Translations under genes and position numbers: made by a program | The notes under the pieces: model-generated | Told to the model about the DNA's origin: nothing | What the model saw: the letters and a program-made list of their open reading frames with translations, nothing else | The model's database searches: none | Shown here: piece by piece, positions 7,310 through 14,522 of the stretch | How the letters are laid out: each line of letters opens with the position of its first letter | How positions within the stretch are numbered: position 1 is the first letter of the stretch | Assembly: GCA_021286885.1 (NCBI GenBank) | Contig: JAJTBM010000006.1 | Location: 1 to 23,437 of the forward strand | Origin: Rhodocyclales bacterium | Lineage (GTDB): Bacteria > Pseudomonadota > Gammaproteobacteria > Burkholderiales > Rhodocyclaceae | Reading direction: 5' to 3' | DNA length: 23,437 bases

Positions 7310-8389
7310 ATGAAAATCCAGAAAATCATCTTTGCCGAAGTAGGTCCGCTGATTGACCAGACTATTGATTTGACCAGTGACTGGTCGGACGAAATTGAAA
7401 AAAATGTGCTGTTTACCGGCCCCAATGGGTGCGGTAAATCGACGGTATTGCGTGCCGTTGCTGCTCTGTGGAGCGCACTGGGTGAATGGCTGGATAGCCG
7501 CAAGCCCCTGCCGAAAAATGCACATACCCGCGAATGGCTGCAGCGCTGGGGCGGGTGTGCGGTGGTGTTATCCGATGTGCCGCATCTTCCGCCGCAGCAG
7601 AACGGGCAAGGCGGTTTTCTGGGCGTGATCTTTGGCGAAACAAGCTGGGTAGAACGGCAGCAGGCCAGCCTGCCTGAGGTGCAGTGGCTTGGCGAATCGG
7701 TCAGCCGTACTGGTAAGCCGGGCGCACCCAAACGGACTCTGCTATTGCCGGAGGGCGAGTGGCTGGAAAAACTGGCCGAGGCGCGGCGCAAGATGGTGTT
7801 GGGTTTTGAGAAATCCGCCACGTTCTTTCCCAACCTGATTTATCTGGATGCCGAAGAGCGGCGCTGGGTCAGCCCGCGCCGGGGCGTGGGCAGTGTGGTG
7901 GCGGATGACCCGGCCGGGCGCTGGCTGCCGCGCTATCTTGCCAGCGACGACTGGAAGGGGCAGCTGGAAGCATCGCTGATTTCACTGAAAACCACCCAGC
8001 TTCACACCTTTCATGCGGTGATACGCCGTCTGAACGCGTTTTTGCAGGGCAAGGAAATCGATACGGAAATCAAGCCAGGCGAAAACCGTCTGCGGGTCAA
8101 AGTAAAAGGTCAGCGTGGCGTGGCGCATTCGATGGATGATCTGAGCGCCGGTGAACATCAGGTGCTGATCCTGATTTATGTGCTGGAGCGCTGGGGCGAA
8201 GAAGGCTGCGTGGTGATGATCGACGAGCCGGATTTATACATGCATCCGTCACTGGTCAGCAGCATGCTGTCCTGCCTGGAGCAGTTGGTTGCCGCTAAAA
8301 ACGGCCAGTTGCTGATTACCTCGCATCAGCCGGAAATCTGGCAGCGCTATGAGCTCAATGGCCTGCGTATCGAGCTGGGGGCGGCATGA
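7310..8389 (+). CDS. AAA/ABC-type ATPase of a two-gene ATPase-TOPRIM system (AriA-like)
   Basis: The 359-residue protein has a complete ABC/SMC-type nucleotide site. Walker A is GPNGCGKST (37-45), the signature LSAGEHQ (278-284), Walker B VVMIDEP with D305 and E306, and the switch His H339 is in LLITSH. It begins MKIQKIIFAEVGPL, as in RecF/OLD-type (AAA_15/AAA_21) ATPases. The middle (about 90-250) is family-specific and not recognised. The stop overlaps the start of the next gene by four bases (ATGA), so the two are translationally coupled. An ATPase followed by a DUF4435/TOPRIM gene is the arrangement of the PARIS anti-phage system (AriA-AriB). There the ATPase senses a phage inhibitor of restriction and releases the nuclease. 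This ATPase seems shorter than classical AriA, so it may be a related variant. Base composition is less GC-rich than the flanks. Confidence 0.8.
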   Translation: MKIQKIIFAEVGPLIDQTIDLTSDWSDEIEKNVLFTGPNGCGKSTVLRAVAALWSALGEWLDSRKPLPKNAHTREWLQRWGGCAVVLSDVPHLPPQQNGQGGFLGVIFGETSWVERQQASLPEVQWLGESVSRTGKPGAPKRTLLLPEGEWLEKLAEARRKMVLGFEKSATFFPNLIYLDAEERRWVSPRRGVGSVVADDPAGRWLPRYLASDDWKGQLEASLISLKTTQLHTFHAVIRRLNAFLQGKEIDTEIKPGENRLRVKVKGQRGVAHSMDDLSAGEHQVLILIYVLERWGEEGCVVMIDEPDLYMHPSLVSSMLSCLEQLVAAKNGQLLITSHQPEIWQRYELNGLRIELGAA

Positions 8390-9207
8390 GCAAGATTGAT
8401 GATCTGATTAGCCACATCAAGACCAGGCATATTGGCCAGACCGGCAAAAAAGTGTTGATGGTCGAGGGACCGGATGATGTGCAGGCTTTTCAAGCATTTT
8501 TGAACAAGAAAAACCCGACCTGGGAGCAAAGCTGGTATGTGGCACCAGCTCACGGCAAATCCAAGGTTCTGGCCGTTCTGGCCAAAGAGCCTGGCTGGCT
8601 GGGCGTAATCGACCGTGATGAGTGGACGGATGATCAGGTGATGGGTGCAGCACAACAGCATGCCAATCTGTTTGTTTTGCCACGCTTTTGCGTTGAAAGC
8701 TATTTGATTGTGCCTAATGAAATCTGGCAGGCCTTGCCACCAAGACAGCGTAGCAAACTGCCAAACGGTTTTAACGATCTGGATCAGGCTATCCGAGGTC
8801 ATCTCGACATCTGGATCCGGCACGCGGCGCTGTGGCAAGTGATTCACCCCTTGTATATGCGGATGCGTGATGCGGGTTTCCGTGGCGATATTCTGGATGA
8901 CCCGCCAAATGCTCCGGATCATGCGGCGCTTCAACGTATTCTGAACGACTGGCTCGTCGGCCTTGTCCCTACTCGCATCGCCACTGAGGTCGACCGGGCA
9001 GAGCACGCTTTGCGTGCGTTGCCACTGAACGAACTGTTCACCAGACATCTCTATGCCAAGAAGTTTTACCCGATGGTGATCCACCGAGAGCTGGATCGCT
9101 TGCTTGGCCAGAAGTCAGAAAAAGAACGTGTGCAAAAGATGCTGCGCTATCTACCTGTACCTGCAGACCTTGACCCGCTATGGGCGCGTATGGATTTGCC
9201 AGCATAG
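8386..9207 (+). CDS. TOPRIM-like DUF4435 protein, probable effector nuclease (AriB-like)
   Basis: The 273-residue protein shows the TOPRIM acid pattern. VLMVEGPDDV (23-32) supplies the Glu E27. GVIDRDE (73-79) supplies the DxD pair D76/D78. LPRFCVESYLI (98-108), with E104, matches the DUF4435 motif (y/fSiEnyl). DUF4435 is the fold of AriB, the PARIS toxin, which cleaves tRNA when released from its ATPase partner; OLD-family nucleases use the same metal-binding TOPRIM core. The C-terminal half (about 120-273) is helical and charged and carries no further motif I recognise. The start codon overlaps the ATPase stop. Composition is distinctly lower in GC: bases 8641-8700 contain 29 G/C of 60, against 36 of 60 at 15781-15840. 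This supports transfer. Nuclease activity and target are inferences. Confidence 0.75.
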   Translation: MSKIDDLISHIKTRHIGQTGKKVLMVEGPDDVQAFQAFLNKKNPTWEQSWYVAPAHGKSKVLAVLAKEPGWLGVIDRDEWTDDQVMGAAQQHANLFVLPRFCVESYLIVPNEIWQALPPRQRSKLPNGFNDLDQAIRGHLDIWIRHAALWQVIHPLYMRMRDAGFRGDILDDPPNAPDHAALQRILNDWLVGLVPTRIATEVDRAEHALRALPLNELFTRHLYAKKFYPMVIHRELDRLLGQKSEKERVQKMLRYLPVPADLDPLWARMDLPA

Positions 9208-9357
9208 CCTGAAGCGCTTGCATGAACCCTATCTTCATAAACACGGGCACATTCAAAGCGCCAATGAAAACCCAGCAAGGCGTCAAACCATGGCGTTCCA
9301 TTTCGCTATAAAAACGCCCAACTCCAGCTAAAACGGCATCCCCGCCGCCCCGCCCCC
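9208..9357. other. Gene-free right edge of the ATPase-TOPRIM island
   Basis: About 150 bases lie between the TOPRIM stop and the convergent Lon-domain gene. They are less GC-rich than the host DNA and contain short frames only. I see no terminator hairpin with a T-run, no transposon end and no direct repeat matching the left edge near 7057. GC-rich host sequence resumes at about 9338. The piece probably came in with the cassette. Confidence 0.4.
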
Positions 9358-9987
9358 TTACTTAACCAACTTATGCTGCCGCAAATACGCGTCGATGATT
9401 TCGAGGCGCGACAGGGTGTCGTCGAGTTCGAGCAGGCGTTGGCGGGCCAGGGGGGGGATGGGGAGGATGTCGGCCATGCGGTAGCCGACCCAGGTGGCGT
9501 CGTCAAGGCGGTGGGGCGGGGGGAAGCGGGTTTCGCCGGCGTCGGCCAGTACCGCCGTGAGCAGGGGGAGCATGGCGGCGAGGCGGGTGGGAACCGGCTG
9601 GGGGGCGGGTTCGGGCAGGTAGCGGACGCGGGCGTACTGGAGGCGGTCGCTGGCGACGCGGCGTTCTTCGATCTGGAAGCGTTGTTCGCCCTGCACGGTG
9701 ATGAACAGCAAGCCGGGCTGGGACATGTCCCAATCAACGATGCGGGCGGTGGTGCCCAGGGTATGGGACAGGGCCGGGGCGCCGACTTCGCCGCCTTCCT
9801 TGATGAGGGCGACGCCGAAGGGCGATTTCTCGCGCATGCAGCGGGCGGCCATGTCCAGGTAGCGGGTTTCGAACAGCTTGAGGGCCAGCCGGCCTTCGGG
9901 GGCGAGGATGGAGTTGAGCGGAAAAAGCGGGATTTCCGGGAGGGCGCTCGCGTTGGCGGGCGCGTTGGGCGGATTGAGCTGACTCAT
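9358..9987 (-). CDS. Lon substrate-binding (N-terminal) domain protein
   Basis: The 209-residue protein consists of the PF02190-type domain found at the N-terminus of Lon protease, without ATPase or protease parts. Diagnostic segments are IPLFPLNSILAPEGRLALKLFETRYLDM (19-46), the MREKSPFGVALIKEGGEVG stretch (51-69), and TARIVDWD and GEQRFQI further on. Stand-alone members of this family are common in proteobacteria and cyanobacteria; their function is unsettled (substrate or adaptor binding has been suggested). Its start overlaps the ubiX stop by four bases (ATGA), so the two are translated together and it is the last gene of the symporter-ubiX unit. Family assignment is confident; role is unknown. 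Confidence 0.9.
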   Translation of the reverse strand: MSQLNPPNAPANASALPEIPLFPLNSILAPEGRLALKLFETRYLDMAARCMREKSPFGVALIKEGGEVGAPALSHTLGTTARIVDWDMSQPGLLFITVQGEQRFQIEERRVASDRLQYARVRYLPEPAPQPVPTRLAAMLPLLTAVLADAGETRFPPPHRLDDATWVGYRMADILPIPPLARQRLLELDDTLSRLEIIDAYLRQHKLVK

Positions 9988-10625
9988 GAGGCGTCCTCGG
10001 CCGCCCCGGCCTCACCCCAGCGAGGCATCAGGTCATGGGCTACGGCCAGTTGGTCCAGGATGCGGGCGACGACAAAATCCACCAGGTCGTCCACGCTCCG
10101 GGGGTGATGATAGAAACCGGGATTGGCGGGCAGAATGACCACGCCCATGCGCGCCAGGCGCAGCATGTTCTCCAGGTGGAGTACCGAAAAAGGCGTTTCA
10201 CGGGGCACCAGCACCAGCTTGCGCCCTTCCTTGATGGCCACGTCGGCGGCCCGTTCGATGAGGGTGCTGGCGAGGCCTGCCGCAATGGCGGCCAGGGATC
10301 CCATGCTGCACGGGCACACCACCATCGCATCGGGCGGGTTGGAGCCGGAGGCGGGGGGCGCGAACCATTCTTCGCGCCCGAACACCCGGAGCTGGCCCGG
10401 GGTGGCGCCAAAGCGGGCGCTGAGGTCGGCCTCCACGTCGGCGGGGCGGGAAGGCAGGCTCAGATCCATTTCCTGGCGGGCCACGATCTGGGCGACCTGG
10501 GAGTACAGCACCCACACCCGGCAGCCGGCCCGCACCAGGCATTCAATCAGACGCAGCCCGTAGGGCATCCCGGAAGCGCCGGTCAGGGCAACGGCAATGG
10601 TGGATGCGGGACGGGCAGCAGACAT
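9984..10625 (-). CDS. ubiX: Flavin prenyltransferase UbiX
   Basis: The 213-residue flavoprotein starts with IAVALTGASGMPYGLRLIECL (10-30), the FMN-binding Rossmann-like motif. It continues with VVCPCSMGSLAAIAAG and a long ENMLRLARMGVVILPANPGFYHHPRSVDDLVDFVVARILDQL-type C-terminus, in which PANPxFY and the dimethylallyl-phosphate contacts of the family are kept. UbiX joins a dimethylallyl group to FMN, making prenylated FMN, the cofactor of UbiD-type decarboxylases in ubiquinone synthesis and of related aromatic decarboxylases. No ubiD is in this window. It lies 26 bases downstream of the symporter gene and overlaps the Lon-domain gene. With ubiU-ubiV-ubiT 3 kb away, the window holds two separate ubiquinone-related loci. 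Confidence 0.96.
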   Translation of the reverse strand: MSAARPASTIAVALTGASGMPYGLRLIECLVRAGCRVWVLYSQVAQIVARQEMDLSLPSRPADVEADLSARFGATPGQLRVFGREEWFAPPASGSNPPDAMVVCPCSMGSLAAIAAGLASTLIERAADVAIKEGRKLVLVPRETPFSVLHLENMLRLARMGVVILPANPGFYHHPRSVDDLVDFVVARILDQLAVAHDLMPRWGEAGAAEDAS

Positions 10626-10651
10626 GGAAACCTCAGGGCAGACGGCAGAAC

Positions 10652-12151
10652 TCAGTGGTGGTGGATGCGTCCGATGCCTTCGTGGGCAACGCCCTGATGG
10701 GCGGCCGCGTGACCCCGGCGCAGTCGATCATGGACATCAGGATCATGGGCAAGTTTCTGGGGCAGCAGCGAACCCACCAGCATCCCGACAAAACTCGCGG
10801 CCAGGCCGGCCATTTGGGCGGGGATGAGCGGGTCTTCGCCGCCGCCGGCCAGCACTCCGATCCACACCGCGATGCCGCAGAACATGGACACCATGGCCCC
10901 CTGGTAGCTGGCCCGGCGCCAGTAGAGGCCGCACACGAGGGGCACGAAGGCGCCCACCAGCGTGACCTGATAGGCGTTCTCGACCATCTTGAAGATGCTG
11001 GCCTTGGAATACACCGCGTAGAGCGTGACCAGCACGGTAAAAATCAGGGTGACGGCCCGCATCCAGAACAGGAGTTGCTTGTCGGTGAGGCGGGGCATGG
11101 CGGGCTTGAGGATGTTCTCGGTGAAGGTCACGGAGGGCGCCAGCAGGGTGGCCGAGGCGCAGCTCTTGATCGCCGAGAGCAAAGCGCCAAAGAACATCAC
11201 CTGGGCCACCAGCGGCGCCTTGGTGAGCACCAGCTCGGGGAGGATCATCTGGGAGTCGGAATCAATCAGACGCGCCACCATGGCCGGGTCGATGAGGGTG
11301 GCGGAATAGGCCAGGAACATGGGCACGAAGGCGAATACGAAATACAGGCTGCCCCCCAGCACCGAGCCCCAGACTGCAATTTTTTCGGTTTTGGCGGACT
11401 GGACCCGCTGGAACACGTCCTGCTGGGGAATGGAGCCCAGCATCATGGTGACCCAGGCGGCAAAGAAACCAATCAGCGATTTGGGATCGGACTCGGGCCA
11501 GAAGCTGAAGCTGCCCGCTTCCCAGGCGTGCTGCACCACCGGGGCGATGCCGCCAGCCTGGCTGCTGACTTCGCCGCCGATCCAGAGCATGCCAATCACG
11601 ATGATGATCATCTGCAAAAAGTCGGTAACGGCCACCGCCCACATCCCGCCAAACAGGGTGTAGATCAGGATGGTGCCGGAGCCTATCCACATGCCCGCCA
11701 GCTTGCTCACCTCGCCCCCGGAAACCACGTTGAACACCAGCCCCAGCGCCGAAATCTGGGCGCCCACCCAGCCCAGGTAAGAAATCACGATGGCCAGGGT
11801 GGTGATGGTTTCCACCCAGCGGCCATAGCGCTGGCGGTAGAAGTCGCCGATGGTGAGCAGATTCATCCGGTACAGGGGCGCGGCAAAAAAGAGGCCCACC
11901 AGGATGAGACACAGGGACGATCCAAAGGGGTCGGCCACCACGCCGTGCAGCCCTTCCTTGAGGAAGGTGGCCGGAATGCCCAGCACGGCCTCGGCGCCAA
12001 ACCAGGTGGCGAACACGGTGGCGGTGACCATGGAAAAGGGCAGATGCCGGCCCGCCACCGCAAAGTCTTTGGTGTTATGGACCCGGGTCGCAGCAAGCAG
12101 GCCAATGGCGACCGAGATCAGCCAGTAGGCAATCACAAACCAGAACAACAT
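10652..12151 (-). CDS. Sodium:solute symporter family transporter
   Basis: From ATG 12151 (MLFWFVIAYW) the protein is 499 residues with about 13 hydrophobic membrane segments, the usual architecture of the SSS family. Family landmarks are a KDFAVAGRHLPF segment (about 29-40), AEAVLGIPATF, the central GGMWAVAVTDFLQMIIIVIG (about 185-204, the SSS signature region), and IPQQDVFQRVQSAKT. The substrate (for example acetate, proline, pantothenate or another carboxylate) cannot be read from these motifs. The last 34 residues are hydrophilic and unusually His-rich (eight His, ending HHH). The start has no clear Shine-Dalgarno sequence; a frame extension to 12196 is open but unlikely. It is the first gene of a minus-strand unit with ubiX and the Lon-domain gene. 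Confidence 0.9.
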   Translation of the reverse strand: MLFWFVIAYWLISVAIGLLAATRVHNTKDFAVAGRHLPFSMVTATVFATWFGAEAVLGIPATFLKEGLHGVVADPFGSSLCLILVGLFFAAPLYRMNLLTIGDFYRQRYGRWVETITTLAIVISYLGWVGAQISALGLVFNVVSGGEVSKLAGMWIGSGTILIYTLFGGMWAVAVTDFLQMIIIVIGMLWIGGEVSSQAGGIAPVVQHAWEAGSFSFWPESDPKSLIGFFAAWVTMMLGSIPQQDVFQRVQSAKTEKIAVWGSVLGGSLYFVFAFVPMFLAYSATLIDPAMVARLIDSDSQMILPELVLTKAPLVAQVMFFGALLSAIKSCASATLLAPSVTFTENILKPAMPRLTDKQLLFWMRAVTLIFTVLVTLYAVYSKASIFKMVENAYQVTLVGAFVPLVCGLYWRRASYQGAMVSMFCGIAVWIGVLAGGGEDPLIPAQMAGLAASFVGMLVGSLLPQKLAHDPDVHDRLRRGHAAAHQGVAHEGIGRIHHH

Positions 12152-12204
12152 GGCGGCAGGAAGAAAGAAATAAGAAGAAAGGTGGGGGGGACGCAAACCC
12201 GCGA

Positions 12205-12210
12205 ATTATA
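12205..12210 (-). promoter_or_regulatory. Candidate -10 element for the symporter-ubiX unit
   Basis: On the minus strand a perfect TATAAT is read from 12210 to 12205, about 54 bases before the symporter start codon, inside a GC-rich gap. No good -35 hexamer is found 16-18 bases upstream, so an activator or a weak promoter is implied, or the match is chance. Confidence 0.3.
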
Positions 12211-12268
12211 GGGGGGCAACTCCCCGGGCCGGGACGGTTTTTTACCCACCTGCCGCCAGGCGTGGGCT

Positions 12269-13246
12269 TTATGCCCCAGCGGGGCCGAAGAAGTCCGCCA
12301 CGGGCCGCCGCCGCTGGAGCAGCCCCAGAGCCTGCATGGCCGATTGCAGGGTATCCATGGCCTGGGCCACGCTGCCTTGGGGATGCAGCAGACGGGCCTG
12401 CGCTTCCCGCCCCACAAAGGCCACCCCGGCCATGGTCTGCTGCAATTCGCTCAGACTCACGCCCTCCCGCTGGGCCATGGTCTGGAGGCTTGCCGGGTGG
12501 CCCTGCTGGACCATTTCCTGCACCAAAAAATACACCTGCACCAGGCGCTGAAGCTCAGCCCCGCGCCGCTCGACGCACAGGGGCGAGAAGGTGAGCACAT
12601 CCACAATCTGCCCCGGCACCCGGGCACTGGTAAAGAGCACCCGCCCGCCCAACTCCACCAGCCGATTGGATTCGGGCGGAAAACATACGGCTCCATCCAC
12701 CAAGCCATCGGCAAACGCGGCAGGCATGGCGGGCTGTGGGGTGGGCACCAGCACCACGTCGGATACCAGCAATTGCACGCTTTCCAGGGCCAGGGTGAGC
12801 AATTGCAGATGCACCGTGCCCGGCTCAATGGCAATCCGCTTGTGGCGCAGATCGTAGGGGCTGATCATGCCTTCACGCCCAATCAGCACATCCGCACCGC
12901 TGGAATGATCCAGCACGGCCAGGATGCGGGGGCAGAGGCCGGTGGTGTTTGCCACCTGGAGCACCTCCACCAGGGTCGAGCAAAACCCGTCCACCAAGCC
13001 CCGCTCCAGGGCCCGACGGCTGGAGCCGGGGGAATCGTTGGCCAGCAGATCCACCTGCAGCCCCCGCTGATCGAGCAGCCCCAGGGCCTTGGCCACATGC
13101 AGCACATCGTAGGCCGGCCAGGGATTGGTGGAAACGCGCAGGGGCGGGCCGGGTTGCTCGCACCCGAGAAGCAGCCCGGCCTGGGCACTCAGGGCCAGCA
13201 TCCCGGCTAAAAAGCGGCGGCGATCCGATGGGCAGGAGGACAACAT
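12269..13246 (-). CDS. NMT1/SsuA-like substrate-binding lipoprotein (orphan)
   Basis: The 325-residue protein has an N-terminal export signal: SDRRRF, a hydrophobic stretch, then lipobox LLGC with lipidated C29, so it should sit in the membrane facing the periplasm. After the Cys, PPLRVSTNPWPAYDVLHVAKALGLL (about 33-57) is the typical opening of the nitrate/sulfonate/taurine/thiamine-precursor binding family. GLVDGFCSTLVEVLQ and a two-lobe layout follow. No permease or ATPase gene lies beside it. It is therefore an orphan that either serves a distant transporter or acts as a sensor partner. It is divergent from ubiU, sharing a 222-base control region. The final 60 residues (QGSVAQAMDTLQSAMQALG) are helical. 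Ligand is unknown. Confidence 0.85.
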   Translation of the reverse strand: MLSSCPSDRRRFLAGMLALSAQAGLLLGCEQPGPPLRVSTNPWPAYDVLHVAKALGLLDQRGLQVDLLANDSPGSSRRALERGLVDGFCSTLVEVLQVANTTGLCPRILAVLDHSSGADVLIGREGMISPYDLRHKRIAIEPGTVHLQLLTLALESVQLLVSDVVLVPTPQPAMPAAFADGLVDGAVCFPPESNRLVELGGRVLFTSARVPGQIVDVLTFSPLCVERRGAELQRLVQVYFLVQEMVQQGHPASLQTMAQREGVSLSELQQTMAGVAFVGREAQARLLHPQGSVAQAMDTLQSAMQALGLLQRRRPVADFFGPAGA

Positions 13247-13300
13247 GGATTTAAAACGTGCAAAGGCAGGGACGACCCCTCAAGTATGCGCCCTTCAGGT

Positions 13301-13318
13301 ATCACACAGATGATCACA
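13301..13318. repeat. Short direct repeat ATCACA in the lipoprotein-ubiU control region
   Basis: ATCACA occurs at 13301-13306 and again at 13313-13318, about one helical turn apart (12 bases). It lies in an AT-richer patch 55-72 bases upstream of the lipoprotein start. It could be a regulator site on the lipoprotein side; chance is possible for a 6-base repeat. Confidence 0.25.
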
Positions 13319-13382
13319 AATAAGCGCAAACACCCCCGTTTCTCCAGCACTACACCGGCCCTCCCCAGCCCTCTCCAGCCTT

Positions 13383-13396
13383 TTGACCCTGGTCAA
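13383..13396. promoter_or_regulatory. FNR/DNR-type binding site upstream of ubiU
   Basis: TTGACCCTGGTCAA is a perfect palindrome in its half-sites (TTGAC-N4-GTCAA). It fits the FNR/CRP-superfamily consensus TTGAY-N4-RTCAA used by FNR, ANR and DNR proteins. Its centre (13389.5) is 41.5 bases upstream of the start point predicted from the -10 at 13419-13424. That is exactly the class II activating position. In E. coli ubiUV is known to be activated by FNR without oxygen, so the context supports the call. Confidence 0.75.
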
Positions 13397-13418
13397 TGCC
13401 CCGCTACGGGGGGCCGCC

Positions 13419-13424
13419 TATAGT
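13419..13424 (+). promoter_or_regulatory. -10 element of the ubiUVT promoter
   Basis: TATAGT differs from the consensus TATAAT at one base. It has no -35 hexamer of its own; the FNR-type site covers that position, as expected for a class II activated promoter. Transcription would start near 13431, leaving a 38-base leader with a GAAGGG ribosome-binding site (about 13455-13460) before ATG 13469. Confidence 0.65.
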
Positions 13425-13468
13425 CCGCCGCCTTACTTGGCTTTCTATTTGGTTGAAGGGAAATCCCG

Positions 13469-14476
13469 ATGCCCGCCGCTCCGGAACTGGTCTGCCCTGC
13501 CGGCAGCCTGCCCGCCCTCAAGACCGCCATCGACCACGGGGCCGATTGCGTCTATCTGGGCTTCAAGGACGCCACCAACGCCCGCAACTTCAGCGGCCTC
13601 AATTTCGACGAAAAAAGCCTGCACGAAGGCGTCGCCTACGCCCACCGGCACGGGCGCAAGGTGCTACTGGCCCTCAACACCTACCCTCAGACCGACAACT
13701 GGCCCAGCTGGACCCGAGCCGTGGATCGGGCCGCCGAGGCCGGCATGGACGCCATCATCCTGGCCGACCCGGGGCTGATGGCCTACGCCCGGCGCACCCA
13801 TCCGACCCTGCGCCTGCATTTGTCGGTGCAGGGCTCGGCCACCACCCACGAGGCCATCAACTTTTATCACGAGCATTTCGGCATCTCCCGCGCCGTGCTG
13901 CCCCGGGTGCTGTCCCTCGCCCAGGTGGCCCAGGTGATCGCCCAGACGCCGGTGGAAATCGAGGTATTCGGCTTTGGCGGGCTGTGCGTGATGGTGGAAG
14001 GGCGCTGCGCCCTGTCGGCCTACGCCACCGGCGAATCCCCCAACTGCCAGGGCGCCTGTTCGCCGGGCAAGCATGTGCGCTGGGAGCAAACCCCCAAGGG
14101 CATGGAAACCCGCCTCAACGGGGTGCTGATCGACCGCTTCGAGGCCCACGAGCGGGCCGGCTACCCCACCCTGTGCAAGGGCCGCTTCGAGGTGAATGGC
14201 GCCAGCTACTACGCCATCGAAGAACCCACCAGCCTCAACACCCTGGAGCTGCTGCCCGAGCTGGCCCGGGTGGGCGTCAAGGCGATCAAGATCGAAGGGC
14301 GCCAGCGCAGCCCCGCCTATGTGGCCCAGGTCACCCAGGTCTGGCGCGCCGCCCTGGATCAGCTGGCCCGCAACCCGGAAGGCTTTCGGGTGGATGCGCG
14401 CTGGATGAGCGAACTCAACAAGGTGTCCGAAGGCCAGAGCCACACCCTCGGGGCCTACCACCGCCCCTGGAAATAA
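13469..14476 (+). CDS. ubiU: O2-independent ubiquinone biosynthesis protein UbiU (U32 family)
   Basis: The 335-residue protein aligns along its whole length with E. coli UbiU (YhbU). It opens with ELVCPAGSLPALKTAIDHGAD, contains the U32 signature region EVFGFGGLCVMVEGRC, and ends LGAYHRPWK. The four cysteines that hold the [4Fe-4S] cluster in E. coli UbiU (C169, C176, C193, C232) are all present as C173, C180, C197 and C236 with identical spacing. UbiU forms a heterodimer with UbiV and works with UbiT to hydroxylate the ubiquinone ring without O2, using prephenate as oxygen source in E. coli. Despite the U32 peptidase name no protease role is expected. It is first in the ubiU-ubiV-ubiT operon, downstream of an FNR-type class II promoter. 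Confidence 0.97.
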   Translation: MPAAPELVCPAGSLPALKTAIDHGADCVYLGFKDATNARNFSGLNFDEKSLHEGVAYAHRHGRKVLLALNTYPQTDNWPSWTRAVDRAAEAGMDAIILADPGLMAYARRTHPTLRLHLSVQGSATTHEAINFYHEHFGISRAVLPRVLSLAQVAQVIAQTPVEIEVFGFGGLCVMVEGRCALSAYATGESPNCQGACSPGKHVRWEQTPKGMETRLNGVLIDRFEAHERAGYPTLCKGRFEVNGASYYAIEEPTSLNTLELLPELARVGVKAIKIEGRQRSPAYVAQVTQVWRAALDQLARNPEGFRVDARWMSELNKVSEGQSHTLGAYHRPWK

Positions 14477-14522
14477 GGGCTGCGCCCCACACGCCCGCCC
14501 AAGGAATCAAGAAAGCACGACC

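Noticed and set aside
7057..9357. Attachment-site direct repeats flanking the ATPase-TOPRIM island
   Set aside because: I compared both edges by eye and found no convincing shared repeat, and no integrase gene or tRNA gene is present.
10604..12211. Plus-strand open frame of 535 codons opposite the symporter gene
   Set aside because: Composition (His, Gly, Gln rich) and lack of motifs mark it as the mirror of the SSS gene on the other strand.
12231..12268. Hairpin between the lipoprotein and symporter genes as terminator
   Set aside because: CCTG/CAGG stem with a bulge, and on the minus strand an A-run rather than a T-run follows it, so it does not fit an intrinsic terminator.
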